From positions 1-64,000 of the IMG/VR virus record IMGVR_UViG_3300034284_002648: a DNA stretch of 64,000 nucleotides, one strand, 5' to 3'. The stretch is from a virus. Both the position numbers and the translations under genes were made by a program. Under the pieces are notes generated by a model. The model did not search any database, was not told where the DNA came from, and worked only from the letters and a program-made list of their open reading frames with translations. This document shows positions 9,978-22,800 of the stretch, piece by piece. The first letter of the stretch is position 1. Every line of letters starts with the position of its first letter.

Positions 9978-10454
9978 ATGATTAATAATTTGATCTTAAA
10001 AGTATCGTTATCTGATGGATGTTCAGTAGCACAGGATATATTAACCATAATATGTCCAACCAGTACTCCTACGCCAACAATAACGGCCACTCCTACGAAT
10101 ACTCCAACTCCAACACCTACAGCTACTCCATTGCCAATTAATCAGGTTTCATATTTCCTTAATCAGACAAATAATTATACATATACAGTTGGTGGTAATG
10201 TTGTTGCTAAGTTTGCAACCACTAATACAGACGTATCAAGCGTTAATATAAAGTTACCAATTGTTCAAACAAGCAGCCCAAATATTTTGACACCAATATC
10301 TATTATTTATCAAAATACTGTTATTGGCCAATTACAGATAGATCCATCTCGCATATTCCTTGGTACAAATGTCGATATATCTTTTGCTCTTTCCAATACC
10401 GTCTACCAGTACACAAACATTGCTCTAACGGCCCCAGCAATCAATTTGAGCTAG
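9978..10454 (+). CDS. Fibre fragment: Ig-like tail end, Thr/Pro linker, sandwich domain
   Basis: A 158-residue protein. Its first about 27 residues (ILKVSLSDGCSVAQDILTII, then C) match only the last strands of the Ig-like module used elsewhere, so the domain lacks its first half. A Thr/Pro linker (about 28-53) and a beta-rich domain (about 55-158) follow. No good Shine-Dalgarno precedes the ATG, unlike most neighbours, and the frame differs from the previous gene with in-frame stops between. Either a deletion or frameshift has split one gene, or the assembly is in error here. Expression as a separate protein is uncertain. Confidence 0.45.
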   Translation: MINNLILKVSLSDGCSVAQDILTIICPTSTPTPTITATPTNTPTPTPTATPLPINQVSYFLNQTNNYTYTVGGNVVAKFATTNTDVSSVNIKLPIVQTSSPNILTPISIIYQNTVIGQLQIDPSRIFLGTNVDISFALSNTVYQYTNIALTAPAINLS

Positions 10455-10466
10455 GAGTTTAAATAA

Positions 10467-11549
10467 ATGATAATCACAACCAGATTTTTTATATTTACAT
10501 ATTTAGGCAAAGAACCGCTCACTCTTCTTACGCCACCATCAAATATGTCTTCTGATCAAAGAGCACAATATAATACATTTATACAAAATGTTGACTCTAT
10601 TTATACATCTCAAAATAGTGCTGGTATTATTCCTACTTTTTATAAAACAAATGGAGTAGGAGATAAAAATTCTAGTCTCACTCAATTAGAGAGTAATAAA
10701 GCCTATTACGCCATTATGTCATCAACAGCAACATACCCAGTATTTGTTCCGGCTATAGGTGGTTTGGTACAAGGAAGTGGTGCAACAGGGTGTAGTGTTA
10801 GTCAAATACCGGTCATCTCATTCCCTGCTCCATCTTTTGTTCTCGAAGGAGAAAATCAAAATTATCAATATTTAAGTATTAATATTTCTCAATTACTACC
10901 CGGAACAAAATATCAATATAAACTAAGTAATTTTCAATCAAACTGGCCAGTTAAGATATTGCCAAAAGAAGGGGTTATTACACCACAGAGCACTAGCCAA
11001 AATATAAATGCTTATATGATGTTTGCTCCATCGCTTGATACAACAGATTGCCCAGATTGTTTTACAAATTACGTACTTGATCCAGACTATAAAGAAAATT
11101 ATGGACAAAATAATTTGTATGCAATATTACAAGTTTCTGTAGTCGCAGAACCATTCGATTCTTGTATTCCTATTGTGCAATCTATTCCAATTAGATGTAA
11201 GTCTTGTCTACCCAGAAGAACAATCAGTTACCCATCTGTAAAATTTACAAATGGTCCAAAACTAACTCTTTCGGGAGCTTGTGGAGATCAAGCATTTCCA
11301 ATTACTGTTGATGCTAGAAATTTTGATAAAGGTAAACCATATAAATATGTGTTTAGTGTTGATAATAATACATCTGTTATCACCCCTGCTAGCGGAATAG
11401 CAGGATTTGGAGATGGTGTGGGCCAGATAAGTGCGTTGGTAAATATTAAAAATGTATCCCCTATTGTTGCAAAAATTGAGGTGACATCTCAAGATGGTAT
11501 GAATAAAACATCTACAGATTTTCTAACTATCGAATGTAGTAATTGCTAA
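10467..11549 (+). CDS. Virion protein with two C-terminal Ig-like domains
   Basis: A 360-residue protein. The N-terminal about 110 residues are unrecognised, with a compact segment ending in GGLVQGSGATGC. Ig-like domain 1 (about 115-250) has LLPGTKYQYKLSNFQ and closes with IPIRCKSC. Domain 2 (about 255-360) starts after PSVKFTNGPKLTLSGACG, contains GKPYKYVFSV and TPASGIAGFG, and ends TIECSNC. The SD is TAGGAG. It is probably another surface subunit of the fibre complex and the last of the purely Ig-like genes before the giant propeller proteins. Confidence 0.55.
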   Translation: MIITTRFFIFTYLGKEPLTLLTPPSNMSSDQRAQYNTFIQNVDSIYTSQNSAGIIPTFYKTNGVGDKNSSLTQLESNKAYYAIMSSTATYPVFVPAIGGLVQGSGATGCSVSQIPVISFPAPSFVLEGENQNYQYLSINISQLLPGTKYQYKLSNFQSNWPVKILPKEGVITPQSTSQNINAYMMFAPSLDTTDCPDCFTNYVLDPDYKENYGQNNLYAILQVSVVAEPFDSCIPIVQSIPIRCKSCLPRRTISYPSVKFTNGPKLTLSGACGDQAFPITVDARNFDKGKPYKYVFSVDNNTSVITPASGIAGFGDGVGQISALVNIKNVSPIVAKIEVTSQDGMNKTSTDFLTIECSNC

Positions 11550-11561
11550 AAAGGATAAAGC

Positions 11562-14500
11562 ATGGCGATATATGTTAAAGGATATAATCCCTGGAATAAT
11601 CCACAGATATATGGAAGTTTTGGAGACACAAGTTGTGGTCAATATGTGGGTTTAGGAGGTATTTATAATACCAGTCCATCATCAGTATTTTACCACAACA
11701 CTTTTGCTCCTGAAGCTATTGATATTGGTGGTGGAGTACAGTCATTTAGTAGTTGTTATACTAATCCAATAGCTGATGGATATAATAATGCTCCCGATCT
11801 ATGTCCTCCTTATGTGGGATCTTTTGCTATTGTTGACAATAATGGAGATGTCTACTTACACGCCCCAAAACATTATGTATATGCTGGGCAATTTGATGCC
11901 AATCCATATCAAACTATGTTTAATAAATTTGCTTCTTGGCCACAGCTTTCGGGGAAAAAATGGAAAAAGGTTTTATTAACACCATTTTCTCTTCACGCTA
12001 TTACAACAACAGGACAATTATGGACTATTGTAAATAATAATGTTTATCAAAATCTGGATCAGTCTCGTCTAGAAGCATATAGCGGCTTGGGTTTGGGATA
12101 TAGAAAAAGAGTTCCAACTATTTTCGGCAGTATAGCTGGTGGTGGAACTTTTATTAGTAGAACATATCCTATGTATGATCGCCCACAATCACCAATATTT
12201 AGCTATACCAATACTATAGATATTTATAGTCCACAAAGAATGGCTTTATTTGGACCAGAATATAGAAAAGTTCTTGGAGATGGTAATCCTGGAACTCTTA
12301 CAACCATCCTAAATGCTAAAGCTGGTATAACTTCGTGTTCAAATGGACCCAGCTGGAGATTTAATGATGCCGGTAATTATGCAAAAATTCTAGATATGTA
12401 TAATTCGGTTTATATTTCTTCTCATAGTAATGTTGCCAATGATGGTAGAACAAATTATACCTCTCCTGGAGACAATCAGCACAGATCATATACTATCCCT
12501 AGTCCATATTACACTGATTGGCCCAATATCAGATCTGGTTCACCAACCTGCGTACCCGCTAATACTGCTGGATGGTTAACCAGAATTACTATAGAAGGTT
12601 CTGTTGCAGATAATTGGAAAGATATATACTATGTGCATGGATGTTTTTATGGAGTAAATACTCTGAATCAGGTTTATGTTTGGGGTCCAAACGTTCCAAC
12701 TCTCGGAGTAGTAGACTATCCTAGATTAACGACCTTGGGCGCAGACGGAGGATTAAGGAATATACAAGGAGGATCTACTGCCCCAGGCTACTCAGCATAT
12801 ACAGCATATGGCATAGACGGTAATGATGATCTAAAATTATGGACCGATATTTCATTAACGCCTGTAACTGTTTATGGTTCATTTAAAAAAGTTATAGCTG
12901 TAAATTCTCTTATGGGCTATAAAAGTGCAGCAAATGGTTTTTTCATAGCTTTAACCAAAACAAATGAAATAGTATTATTATACAACATATCATATAATCC
13001 AGGTATTGCATTCGATAGTAATCTGAGACCAGCACATAGTTTATCTACCATACCACTAGCATCAACACGAGGAGCGACATGGACAGATATTGCTCTAAGT
13101 GCTCCGTGGTTTGGATCCGGATCGGGTGTTAGTATAGACGCTATTAGAAGCGACGGTACGGTATTCAATATCTCTGGTATTACCACTACATTTGCTGGCA
13201 TAGTAACACAGCTATCCAATCAATTATCTGCAAATTCATATTTTGCAATGACATCTAATGATGAATTTAGTCAAACATATGAAAATTATGAGCGTACCAT
13301 ATTTGCAAATTCTTTATCAAATCTGAATACATCATCAACAAAATATATAGTATTTCCTAATGCGGTATACAGTGATATCAACACCCTTATACCAACACCA
13401 ACCCCTACTGCTACAAGTACTAGTACTCCTCCTCCCACTCCTACTGCAACGCCTACGAGAACACCGCCCGTTACTCCGACAACAACCAACACGCCTACTA
13501 TGTCTGTTACTCCGACACAAACACCAACAGGAACAACAACCTGCACACCCACCAATACAGCCACACCAACTAATACATCGACAACTACGCCGACAGCTAC
13601 CAACACCAGAACCCCAACTAATACTGCCACACCAACAAACACAATCACCCCAAGTAACACACCCACAAACAGTCAGACTCCTAGTAATAGTCCTACTATC
13701 AGCACAACACCTACTAATACGGCAACAAACACACAAACCCCAACCAACACACCAACAAATACACAAACTCCTACAAATACGGTTACATCAACTATTACTA
13801 GTACTCCTACTAGAACACAATGTTATTTTACTGATGTTATCCAAAATCCAAGCTTTGAAAATAATGAAACTCAAATATTAGAAAATTGGGATTATTATGG
13901 AGTTTATGTACTTGGAGGGACTAACAAACAAATAGGCTATCTCGGAGGACAGGGCGGAGTTGGACCACTCAGTAATGGTGACTATGCAGTAAGCTTAACT
14001 GGATATACTAATGGTTGGATCAGTCAATCGTTCTATACGAATGTGGGAGACTCTTATGCTATTAGGTTTAAATATACCGGAAACCCAGGCAATAGTCTAA
14101 CACCCAATAATGTCTTGAAAACGGTAAGAGTAGCCATAGGAGAAAATGATAAATCTATAAATTGGTCTAGCGCCGACAAGAGAAATATTAAACCAATATC
14201 ATCTAAGATGAAAACGACAGACTTCACGTTTTCTTCTGCATCATATCCCAATCATAGTCTTACTAATTTACAATGGGAAGATGGTATTATAACATATACA
14301 GCTACATCGGAAGTAACCAGAGTAGTATTTCAAGATTTATCAACCAGTGTAGATGGTAATGACGGTATTATTATCGATAATATAGTTTCTTGTGGAGCAC
14401 AGTATTTTACTAAAACTCCTACTCCTACCTATACTAGTACTCCAACCAATACTCCGACATTAACATCGACAACAACCAATACTCCTACAAACACACCAAC

Positions 14501-16868
14501 ACCAACACAAACACCTTCTCAACCAGAAGATAAATATCTGTATTTCTGGGGGAAAAATATTGTTTCTGATACAACAGGAAAAGCTTTTAGAATTATTCCA
14601 GATAGTCGTACTTATGTACAAGTAGCGGATAATCCAAGAGTAGATTCTAAACTAGCTACACAACTATGGTCTAAAACATTGGCTCTGTCCATAGCTGAAA
14701 ACCTAACATTCAGTTTTGCCGCAAGCGAAGACGGTTCGGAACTATACGGTTGGGGTGGGGCGGATGATCGTGACACTGATATATTTACAGAATTTTACTA
14801 TCCAGAATTTATTTCCAAATTCCCAAATCAAAAAATTCTAGATATCAGCTATGGTCAAATTAGTAGAAATAATTATATTTTATATGTATTAACCAAAGTA
14901 ATAAATGATGATCCTTTAGTTCGTGCTGCTGGTATAAATGGAATACTATTACCAGGATATGATTATTCAGTAAATCCAGTGGCGACCATATATCCAAATA
15001 TTAGGGCTACTACAGGATATTCTCTTCCATTGCCACAGAATGTCTATGTTGTAGCACCAAAAGGCATAAATATTTTATATTCTATACCAATTGGAAATAA
15101 TAGTGCTTCTTTAGGTAGATTAGCAAATATTGAAGATATCTCGAATGGTGTCAATTCAGGTATTCCGGCATACAATAGTTCAGCCACCAAAACATCTATG
15201 AGAATATTGAATACAATATTACATTCTGGGATAACTTTGATAACTCAAAGATTTTCTTTTGTGTCTATGAGTGGGTACAACTCTATTCCAAACGCTTTCC
15301 CATTCCCTGTTTCAAACAATATACCACAAGGTCCAGATATTGATATTGTAACTAAGTTTGATAGGTCTGCGGGTATAAAAACTATCGTATCTAGTATACC
15401 ACTTGCCCCAGATAATAATTTACCTCCGCTATCCTATAGCGAAGGACCATATCATTCTATGTTGATTAGTCAGACCGGTAAATTATTTGCCAGAGGATCA
15501 AACGAGGGTCGTTTTGGAAATAATGGTACCGGTGGTACATCTACTTTTGTAGAAATAGGCAGTGATAATAATTGGAAAACTGTTGTTTGCGGAGTTAATC
15601 ACACGCTTGCGCTCAAACAAGATAATTCATTATGGTCATGGGGCTGGAATAATCATGGACAGTTAGGACTTGGAGACAACCTAGATAGATACGCACCTGT
15701 TCAAATTCCTGGAGATTGGACTAAAGTTAAAGTATTTGATGGAAATATTGGACAGCATATTAATTATGGTATACAGGGTAATGGGTCTGTATGGTATTGG
15801 GGTTCCTATGTTGGCAATACTCCTGTTTTACTAGATGATTCTATAGAGTATGAAGACTTTTCATTTAGTTGTCGATCATATGATCCAACACCAACACCAA
15901 CAAATAGTCCTACTCCTACTATTACTCCAAGCAATACCGCAACTAATACGCCAACTAATACTCCGACTATATCCTCAACACCAAGTCAAACCCCAACAAA
16001 TACATCAACACCAAGTCAGACTCCAAGTAACACACCAACAATTAGTTTCACCCCAACTAACACTCCAACTATTAGTTTCACTCCAACTAATACTCCCACC
16101 ATAAGTTTGACCCCAACAAATACCAGAACTCCATCAAGAACTCCAACAATTACTCCAACAAATACCGTAACTCCAGGATTGACTGCTACTCCAACAGCCA
16201 CTCCAACACAAACACCTACAAATAGTGTAACTCCAACCAGAACACCCAGCAATACTCCAACAAACACATTTACTCCAACAAACACATCAACACCAACCAA
16301 CACACCAAGCTTTTCGCCTACCAATACCGTAACACCCAGTAATACTCCTACCAATACAGTCACTCCAACATATACTGCTACTCCAACACCCAGTCCGAGA
16401 TATGTGAATGTTCTAAGTGTAGAACAGTCAAATAAATCGGCTATAGTAGGACTATCTGCTACTGGTTCTTGGACACAAACATTTACAAATAATATTTTTG
16501 GTAGATTATCTAGAATAGAAACTATGTTTGTTGGATTATATAGTGGTACAGGTACAGTGCAAATTTACAGTGGACAACCAGGTAATAATATGACACTATT
16601 ACATAGCCAAAGTGTCAATATTCAGGCCAGTAATTCTTATCAATATAATACTTGGGATATTACTTCTGGAATTAATATCAATTTAATACCAGGATCTACA
16701 TATACTATTAAATTTATGCCAAATAATGATTTACCAGATCCATACGGTATGGTAATTAGTTTAAATAATCAATATATTGGAGGAGCTTTCTGTGAGGATG
16801 ATTCGTGTATTAAGAAGGATAGAGATCTGGTGTTTAGGGTTTATGTAGGGGTGTTAGCCACATCCTAG
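11562..16868 (+). CDS. Giant modular adhesin with RCC1 propellers and CBM-like domain
   Basis: A 1768-residue protein. Residues about 1-605 are an RCC1-like beta-propeller (repeats such as [15 protein letters not shown]). Thr/Pro linker 1 covers about 610-752. A CBM4/9-like sandwich (about 755-947) starts NPSFENN, carries [20 protein letters not shown] and ends IDNIVSCG. A short linker (950-987) leads to a second RCC1 region (about 990-1438) with the clear repeat [19 protein letters not shown]. Linker 3 spans about 1441-1612. A C-terminal sandwich (about 1615-1768) is unassigned. RCC1 propellers and CBM folds bind proteins or glycans in other settings. Here they most likely form receptor-binding heads on stalks. 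The SD AAAAAGGA precedes the ATG. Confidence 0.7.
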   Translation: MAIYVKGYNPWNNPQIYGSFGDTSCGQYVGLGGIYNTSPSSVFYHNTFAPEAIDIGGGVQSFSSCYTNPIADGYNNAPDLCPPYVGSFAIVDNNGDVYLHAPKHYVYAGQFDANPYQTMFNKFASWPQLSGKKWKKVLLTPFSLHAITTTGQLWTIVNNNVYQNLDQSRLEAYSGLGLGYRKRVPTIFGSIAGGGTFISRTYPMYDRPQSPIFSYTNTIDIYSPQRMALFGPEYRKVLGDGNPGTLTTILNAKAGITSCSNGPSWRFNDAGNYAKILDMYNSVYISSHSNVANDGRTNYTSPGDNQHRSYTIPSPYYTDWPNIRSGSPTCVPANTAGWLTRITIEGSVADNWKDIYYVHGCFYGVNTLNQVYVWGPNVPTLGVVDYPRLTTLGADGGLRNIQGGSTAPGYSAYTAYGIDGNDDLKLWTDISLTPVTVYGSFKKVIAVNSLMGYKSAANGFFIALTKTNEIVLLYNISYNPGIAFDSNLRPAHSLSTIPLASTRGATWTDIALSAPWFGSGSGVSIDAIRSDGTVFNISGITTTFAGIVTQLSNQLSANSYFAMTSNDEFSQTYENYERTIFANSLSNLNTSSTKYIVFPNAVYSDINTLIPTPTPTATSTSTPPPTPTATPTRTPPVTPTTTNTPTMSVTPTQTPTGTTTCTPTNTATPTNTSTTTPTATNTRTPTNTATPTNTITPSNTPTNSQTPSNSPTISTTPTNTATNTQTPTNTPTNTQTPTNTVTSTITSTPTRTQCYFTDVIQNPSFENNETQILENWDYYGVYVLGGTNKQIGYLGGQGGVGPLSNGDYAVSLTGYTNGWISQSFYTNVGDSYAIRFKYTGNPGNSLTPNNVLKTVRVAIGENDKSINWSSADKRNIKPISSKMKTTDFTFSSASYPNHSLTNLQWEDGIITYTATSEVTRVVFQDLSTSVDGNDGIIIDNIVSCGAQYFTKTPTPTYTSTPTNTPTLTSTTTNTPTNTPTPTQTPSQPEDKYLYFWGKNIVSDTTGKAFRIIPDSRTYVQVADNPRVDSKLATQLWSKTLALSIAENLTFSFAASEDGSELYGWGGADDRDTDIFTEFYYPEFISKFPNQKILDISYGQISRNNYILYVLTKVINDDPLVRAAGINGILLPGYDYSVNPVATIYPNIRATTGYSLPLPQNVYVVAPKGINILYSIPIGNNSASLGRLANIEDISNGVNSGIPAYNSSATKTSMRILNTILHSGITLITQRFSFVSMSGYNSIPNAFPFPVSNNIPQGPDIDIVTKFDRSAGIKTIVSSIPLAPDNNLPPLSYSEGPYHSMLISQTGKLFARGSNEGRFGNNGTGGTSTFVEIGSDNNWKTVVCGVNHTLALKQDNSLWSWGWNNHGQLGLGDNLDRYAPVQIPGDWTKVKVFDGNIGQHINYGIQGNGSVWYWGSYVGNTPVLLDDSIEYEDFSFSCRSYDPTPTPTNSPTPTITPSNTATNTPTNTPTISSTPSQTPTNTSTPSQTPSNTPTISFTPTNTPTISFTPTNTPTISLTPTNTRTPSRTPTITPTNTVTPGLTATPTATPTQTPTNSVTPTRTPSNTPTNTFTPTNTSTPTNTPSFSPTNTVTPSNTPTNTVTPTYTATPTPSPRYVNVLSVEQSNKSAIVGLSATGSWTQTFTNNIFGRLSRIETMFVGLYSGTGTVQIYSGQPGNNMTLLHSQSVNIQASNSYQYNTWDITSGININLIPGSTYTIKFMPNNDLPDPYGMVISLNNQYIGGAFCEDDSCIKKDRDLVFRVYVGVLATS
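13388..13818 (+). repeat. Thr/Pro-coding linker repeat
   Basis: First long linker of the 1768-residue adhesin, between the N-terminal RCC1-like propeller and the CBM-like domain. Confidence 0.85.
15884..16398 (+). repeat. Thr/Pro-coding linker with 30-base tandem units
   Basis: Third linker of the 1768-residue adhesin. Within it, at 16041, 16071 and 16101, a 30-base unit coding [10 protein letters not shown] is repeated three times in register with few changes. This suggests recent slippage or unequal recombination. Confidence 0.85.
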
Positions 16869-16879
16869 GAGAAAAATAG

Positions 16880-19800
16880 ATGATCGAATTTGTACAAATT
16901 ATAAATGGATCAATTAATCGTGGTGTATTACCATCCCTTAATGGAGCAGTATTAACATCTTATAATCCTCACGGATGTAATGCTGCGGTATTTGATTATT
17001 TTTTGGTAATAACTGGTCAAGACGGAGTATCAAATCGCAGAGAGATATTCCTATTTACAATCAACCACAATACATTTGGTGCTGTTAATATTGGTGGAAA
17101 AATCTATGCCCCATACGGAGGAAATACTCCCGCTAAAGAGACATTTGTTGGACTACCTATTCCACTAAGCGGTGAAAGATATTTCATAGATGTTAGACCA
17201 AATAGACTAACACCAAATCCACACTGGGCTATGAATCTATGTATATCTGGAAATGGTTTGGCGTTTACCAAAGATGGTGTTACCGCTGGTTTATGTGCAG
17301 CTCCACTAGGAACTATTACACAACCATTACCAACCCCACCTCCAACATCTACTCCTACTCCTACTCCTACAACAATCATATCTCAATGTAAATATAATTT
17401 AACTATCAACCCAAAAACCCATGGACCAAATACTCCATTAGATACTGGCGTTGATATAGATATAACAAATGGTAGAAATATCCGACTAGTAATAGGTACT
17501 ATTGGAACGATAGATTCTAGTTTTGGTACTCCAAGCGGACCCAATGGACTTCCAAACACCGTTGGACCTAATTATATATTTGAAAGACAGTCGTTGTTGG
17601 GTAAAATAGGAATGAATGGAACCCCATTCAAGGTAGGAACATCATATAATAATATACCAACAACAAGCGGTAGACTCTACTTGTTTGTAGATTTATCTTC
17701 TCCGAGTTTTGCTACAGGCAGTTTTTTATCGTCCATCAGTTACGGCTTTACACCCTGCATAAGTCAAACACCAACATCTACAGCAACTCCAACAACCACC
17801 CCTCCATCTACACCATGTATATTTAATAATAGTATACTTAGTAATAGTAGTTTTGAGAATGGGGTTACAGATTGGGATAAATATGCTGTTAATTTAGCTC
17901 CAAATAAAGGTAAAATAGCTTTATCTTTACCTATGAATGGAACTAATGGTTCACAAAATTTCTTAGATACTAGCCCAGAGGGAAAAACGGTAAAAGTATA
18001 CGAAGACGCGACAATCAGTACTCTTAACTATAGAGTTGGAGGATCCAGCGCCTATTTCAACCAATCTGCTATAATTAAAGATTCAATAGTATGCAATAAT
18101 TTTTATTTAGAGGCCAACAAATCTGGATTTTTTAATACAGGTGTTTATTTTAATACAGGAGAAAATATTTTTATCTCCAGTGAAGGCTGTGCTACATTTA
18201 ATGGAACGAATCCTTTTTCAGGAGGATATATTAATGGTGTTATAGTTGATTCTGCTAATCCAACACTGGGTTCAGTATCAAACAATAATAATGTTATATC
18301 TTTTGGAAAGACATATTCTGGTAAAGCTCTATCATCTGGCTACCTATTTTTAGGAATAAATGATTCGTTCTATGGAGATAATACTGGAGGATATTGTGTA
18401 TGTGTGAAAAAAGATATCCTGGACCCAGACTGTAACAGCATAACTAATAGTCCTAATAAATTTATAGATCAAACAAAATGTAAACAAAATATTCAGAATT
18501 GGATTTATCTAGATGATAGTCAAGATTGGGATTTTATTTGTAGCGGAGATTTTACGCTTGAGATGTGGATCAATTTTGATGATGTGTCAAAAGTTATAGG
18601 TATCTGTGGACAATCAGACGGACCATTATTAAATAATAAATGGGGACTATATTATAATGGAACATCCACAACAAATGTTGTTAACGTTGGACATATAGGT
18701 ATATTAATTGGAGATAAAACATTCTCTTCATCTATTAGCGTACCATGGAAACCTATTACTGGAAGATGGTATAATTTAGCAATTACTAGAGAAGATAATA
18801 ATTGGAAATTCTTTATAGATGGACTACAAATAGGTTCAACAGTTATCTCATCTCTTAGACCGGGAAGATCATTAGGACAACTAAGAATAGGCGCAGACGG
18901 CGAAAATTTTGCCAGATTTAGTGGATTCATGAATAGTTTTAGGATAGTCAAAGGGTATGTTGCTTATAAGAATAATTTCATTCCGTCTACTACCCCACTT
19001 ACAAATAATCTTCCTATCACTGTCAGCAATGCTGATGTTGATTCTGTTGTAGATGGAAACGAATGCTTGTTACTAAATGCCGATGGATGGGTGTCCCAAT
19101 CTTTCTTAGCTAGTCCTGGCCAAAGATATATTTTAAGATTTAAATATAGCTCAGATATAGCTAATAAAAATATTCTTTTGCCTACACCTACCGTTACTCC
19201 AAGTATAACTCCATCTAGAAGAAACTTTACCCCATCAAATTTATTAGATCAACAAATTACTGTTGGTAGTGGTCCAGTCGATTTAGTTTCTGATCCAATA
19301 AACCGTAAATTATATGTTGCTAATTCTCTAAGTAATAATATTAGTGTAATAGATCCATATTCATATAAAACATTGAATACATTCGACACAGGAGCTGGAC
19401 AGTGGACATCGGTAGTATCTGGTGGCGTGGTGAATACTGCTCCCGGAAAATTTGCCAAAACATCCGGCAGTAATAACTGGAATGCTCAGGTATACTCCAA
19501 TGAAGGGTTCGTAAGAAGCGCATACTGCTCCGCTCGTGCATCACAAACCAATGCCGGTATAATGTTTGGTCTAACCTCTGACCCAAAAGCAGATGCTGAT
19601 TTTACTGATATAAATTATTGTTGGTATTTTAATTCTAATGGAATTTTAGAAATTTATGAAAATAATGTCAGTAGAGGAGGTTTCGGAACATATACAACTT
19701 CTACTGTTGTATCCATTACATATGACGGAAATAATATTATATATGCAAAAGACGGAGCAGTACAGAGAACCGTCAGTCGTCCAATAGGCAGCGCATTATT

Positions 19801-22800
19801 TTTAGATAGCAGTTTCTTCAACGTTTCATCCGAATTAAATGCTGTTACATTCGCCCCATCCGTTACAGGACAAGGTGGACCAGTAGCACTAGGAATTAAT
19901 AAGAAAACTAACAAGCTGTATATAGCCAATAATACTAGTAATATGGTTACTATTATAGATACTAATACAGATGCTTTTATTGGTAGTATAAATATAAATG
20001 ATGGGCCAAAAAATATAACAGTAGATGATATATTAAATAAGGTTTATGTATCTACAGATACATCTGTTGTTGTGTTAGACGGATATAATGATAAAGTTTT
20101 ATATATTATTAATTGCAGACAATATAATGCTAAACCAGGTAAAGTTGTTTTAGATACATCCTTAAATAGGGTTTTTGTTCTATTAGATCAACCATCATAT
20201 AGTAACAGCACACCCTCCCTCCTATATTTTGATGGTAATAGTAATGTTACACCCACCATTAATACTATCATATCCGAACCATTAAAAGACTTCTATATAG
20301 ACTCTACATCAAATACCCTACACGCAACATTTAAGTTTACAGGATATGGAAAAGATAATCAACTATTTAAATTGAATACTCTGAGTACGAATAAGTCCTT
20401 GTCTGCTGAATGTTTCTTGTCAGGAACAACCAAGCTTATGGTTTCTGGCTTAGACCTAATATATGATCAGGCTACTGGTAGAACTTATCTATATGACAGA
20501 TCAACAAATACACTATACTTAACATATTCATCTAACATAACTTCTTCGACCAAGAAAGTATTTGTTACTTCAGGTATAGTTTATGCTGGCTCTTTTATTA
20601 AGATTAACGAGGTTTACGACGATCCTAGATTAATTTTTATTAATAGCAGTAATTCTAGAATATTCTTTGTTAATGTGCCTAATCAGTTACCACTATCGGT
20701 TTCTTTAGACACTGTTTCCACAGGAAATAGACCAATTGATGGAGATATCAATCCTTTAACACTGAAGGCATATATAACTAATTTTAATAGCGAAGATATA
20801 ACAATAGTAACAGGATTAACTAATAATCCGATTACTTCTGTCTCTAGACAATCTGTTAATGTTGGTAAAAATCCAAGAGCATCAGCTATCAATAAAAACA
20901 CCAATAAGATCTATGTATCCCTGATTACCACAAGTCAAATAGCAGTAATAAATGGATCCACAGATACAGTTGAACAATATATTAGCGTTAATAAATTTCC
21001 CAAATATATAACAGTCGATCACGCCCTAAATCGCATATATGTTTCCACCGCCTCAACAATAGATATTATAGATTGTACAACCAACACAATAATAGCATCT
21101 ATTCCCCATAATTTATCTGCTGGACAATTAGGCAAAGCCATAATTGATTCAAATGCCAGAAGAGTCTTTTTCATGGTGGATTACACATCATTACTTAATC
21201 CTGCTAATGGTAGCTACTCTGTAGTCGCAGACCCCAACGACCCATCATTGCTCTATTTTGATACTAATTTTACATCTGTTCCAAATTTAGCAAGTATTAA
21301 TTATGGTCCAATAAGTGATTTCTTTATTGATGAATTTTTTAATAATTTATACGCTATTCCTTTCAATGATACAACAACATCTTTCTTAAGAATCAACACT
21401 GTTACCTTAGCCAATAGTACCTCTCCAAATATTCTCGATCCAAATAATAAACCAATTCAAATTGGGAATTCATTGTTATATTACAATACCGTTTCCAGCA
21501 GAGTTATACTACACGATCCCGATGCTCAAATTATTTATACATTCTATTCTTTAGCTCTTAGTGGAACAACAGATATTAAGACGAATGTATACTTAAATAA
21601 TGTTATAAATATTAGATCTCTATTTATTAATACTGCATATGATGATAATAAAGTATATCTATTAAATAGTGACTATGATAGAATTAATATCGCTGATCCA
21701 TCAACCGTATTGAATGTCACATTTACTCCAACTCCGACTAGGGCAACGGCCACACCAACGCCAACGCCTACAATTACACCCCCAAACAATGCTAAAAATC
21801 TTATAGTTGCTATAGGTTCGGATAGTGGTTCTACATTATGGAAAAATCCAACATCAGAATTTGATCCGGTAGTAGGCTTGACACAGACCGTATTTAGCTA
21901 TAACCCAGATATTTATCCAAACCATTCATTAAATAATGTTGTTTGGACTGAAGGCGTTGTATTATACACACCAGCAACCCCATCTAATAGAATAGTATTC
22001 AAGACAACTTCAGGTAACATTTTACTGGATTCTATCAATATTTGTGGACAACTAAATATTACCAAAACACCAACACCAACCAATACGATAACACCAAGCA
22101 TCACACCCACCAAAACACCAACAAGTAGCGTTACACCTAGCGTTACTCCAACCATATATACCGACCCATCGTTAAATATTAAACACTATCTTGGTGTTAG
22201 TAGAAAAAAGCGCCTATATAGCTGGGGATTGAATAGTAATGGAGAATTAGGTCAAGGAGACACTATTTCTCGTATCACCCCAACCCTATTTAGGGTCCCA
22301 GGATGGAAAAGAGTCATAAGCAACCCATACTTCTTAACTGCATCACCATCCAAGGATATCGGCAATTTATGGTACGGCATCAAAAATAATTATACTTTAT
22401 GGGAATGGAGAGAAAAATCACCTTCTACCCTTGATGGTGAATTGCTGTTCGTTACTCCTAATGTCTATAGTTTTGTTTATAAGAATGCAAGTTCTATATA
22501 CTATATTCATAGCGATTCTCGTAAGCTATATAGTTATGACTTAATACAGTATCAAAGAAGCTATCAGCCAATTATAGATGAAAAAGTTTATGATGTAGTA
22601 AGCATAGCTCCAAATTTCTTTGCTGTTTTATATGATGGCGAAACAGATTTATTAATCCGCATCAATGGTGAAGATAGCTTTTTGAAATTCAACAAAGATG
22701 AATACCTACAATTATCAGCAAATAGTAATGGCACCCTCTTTGCTATAAAAAATGATAACAAGCTCTATGCATTAGGCAATAATACTAATGGTCAAATAGG

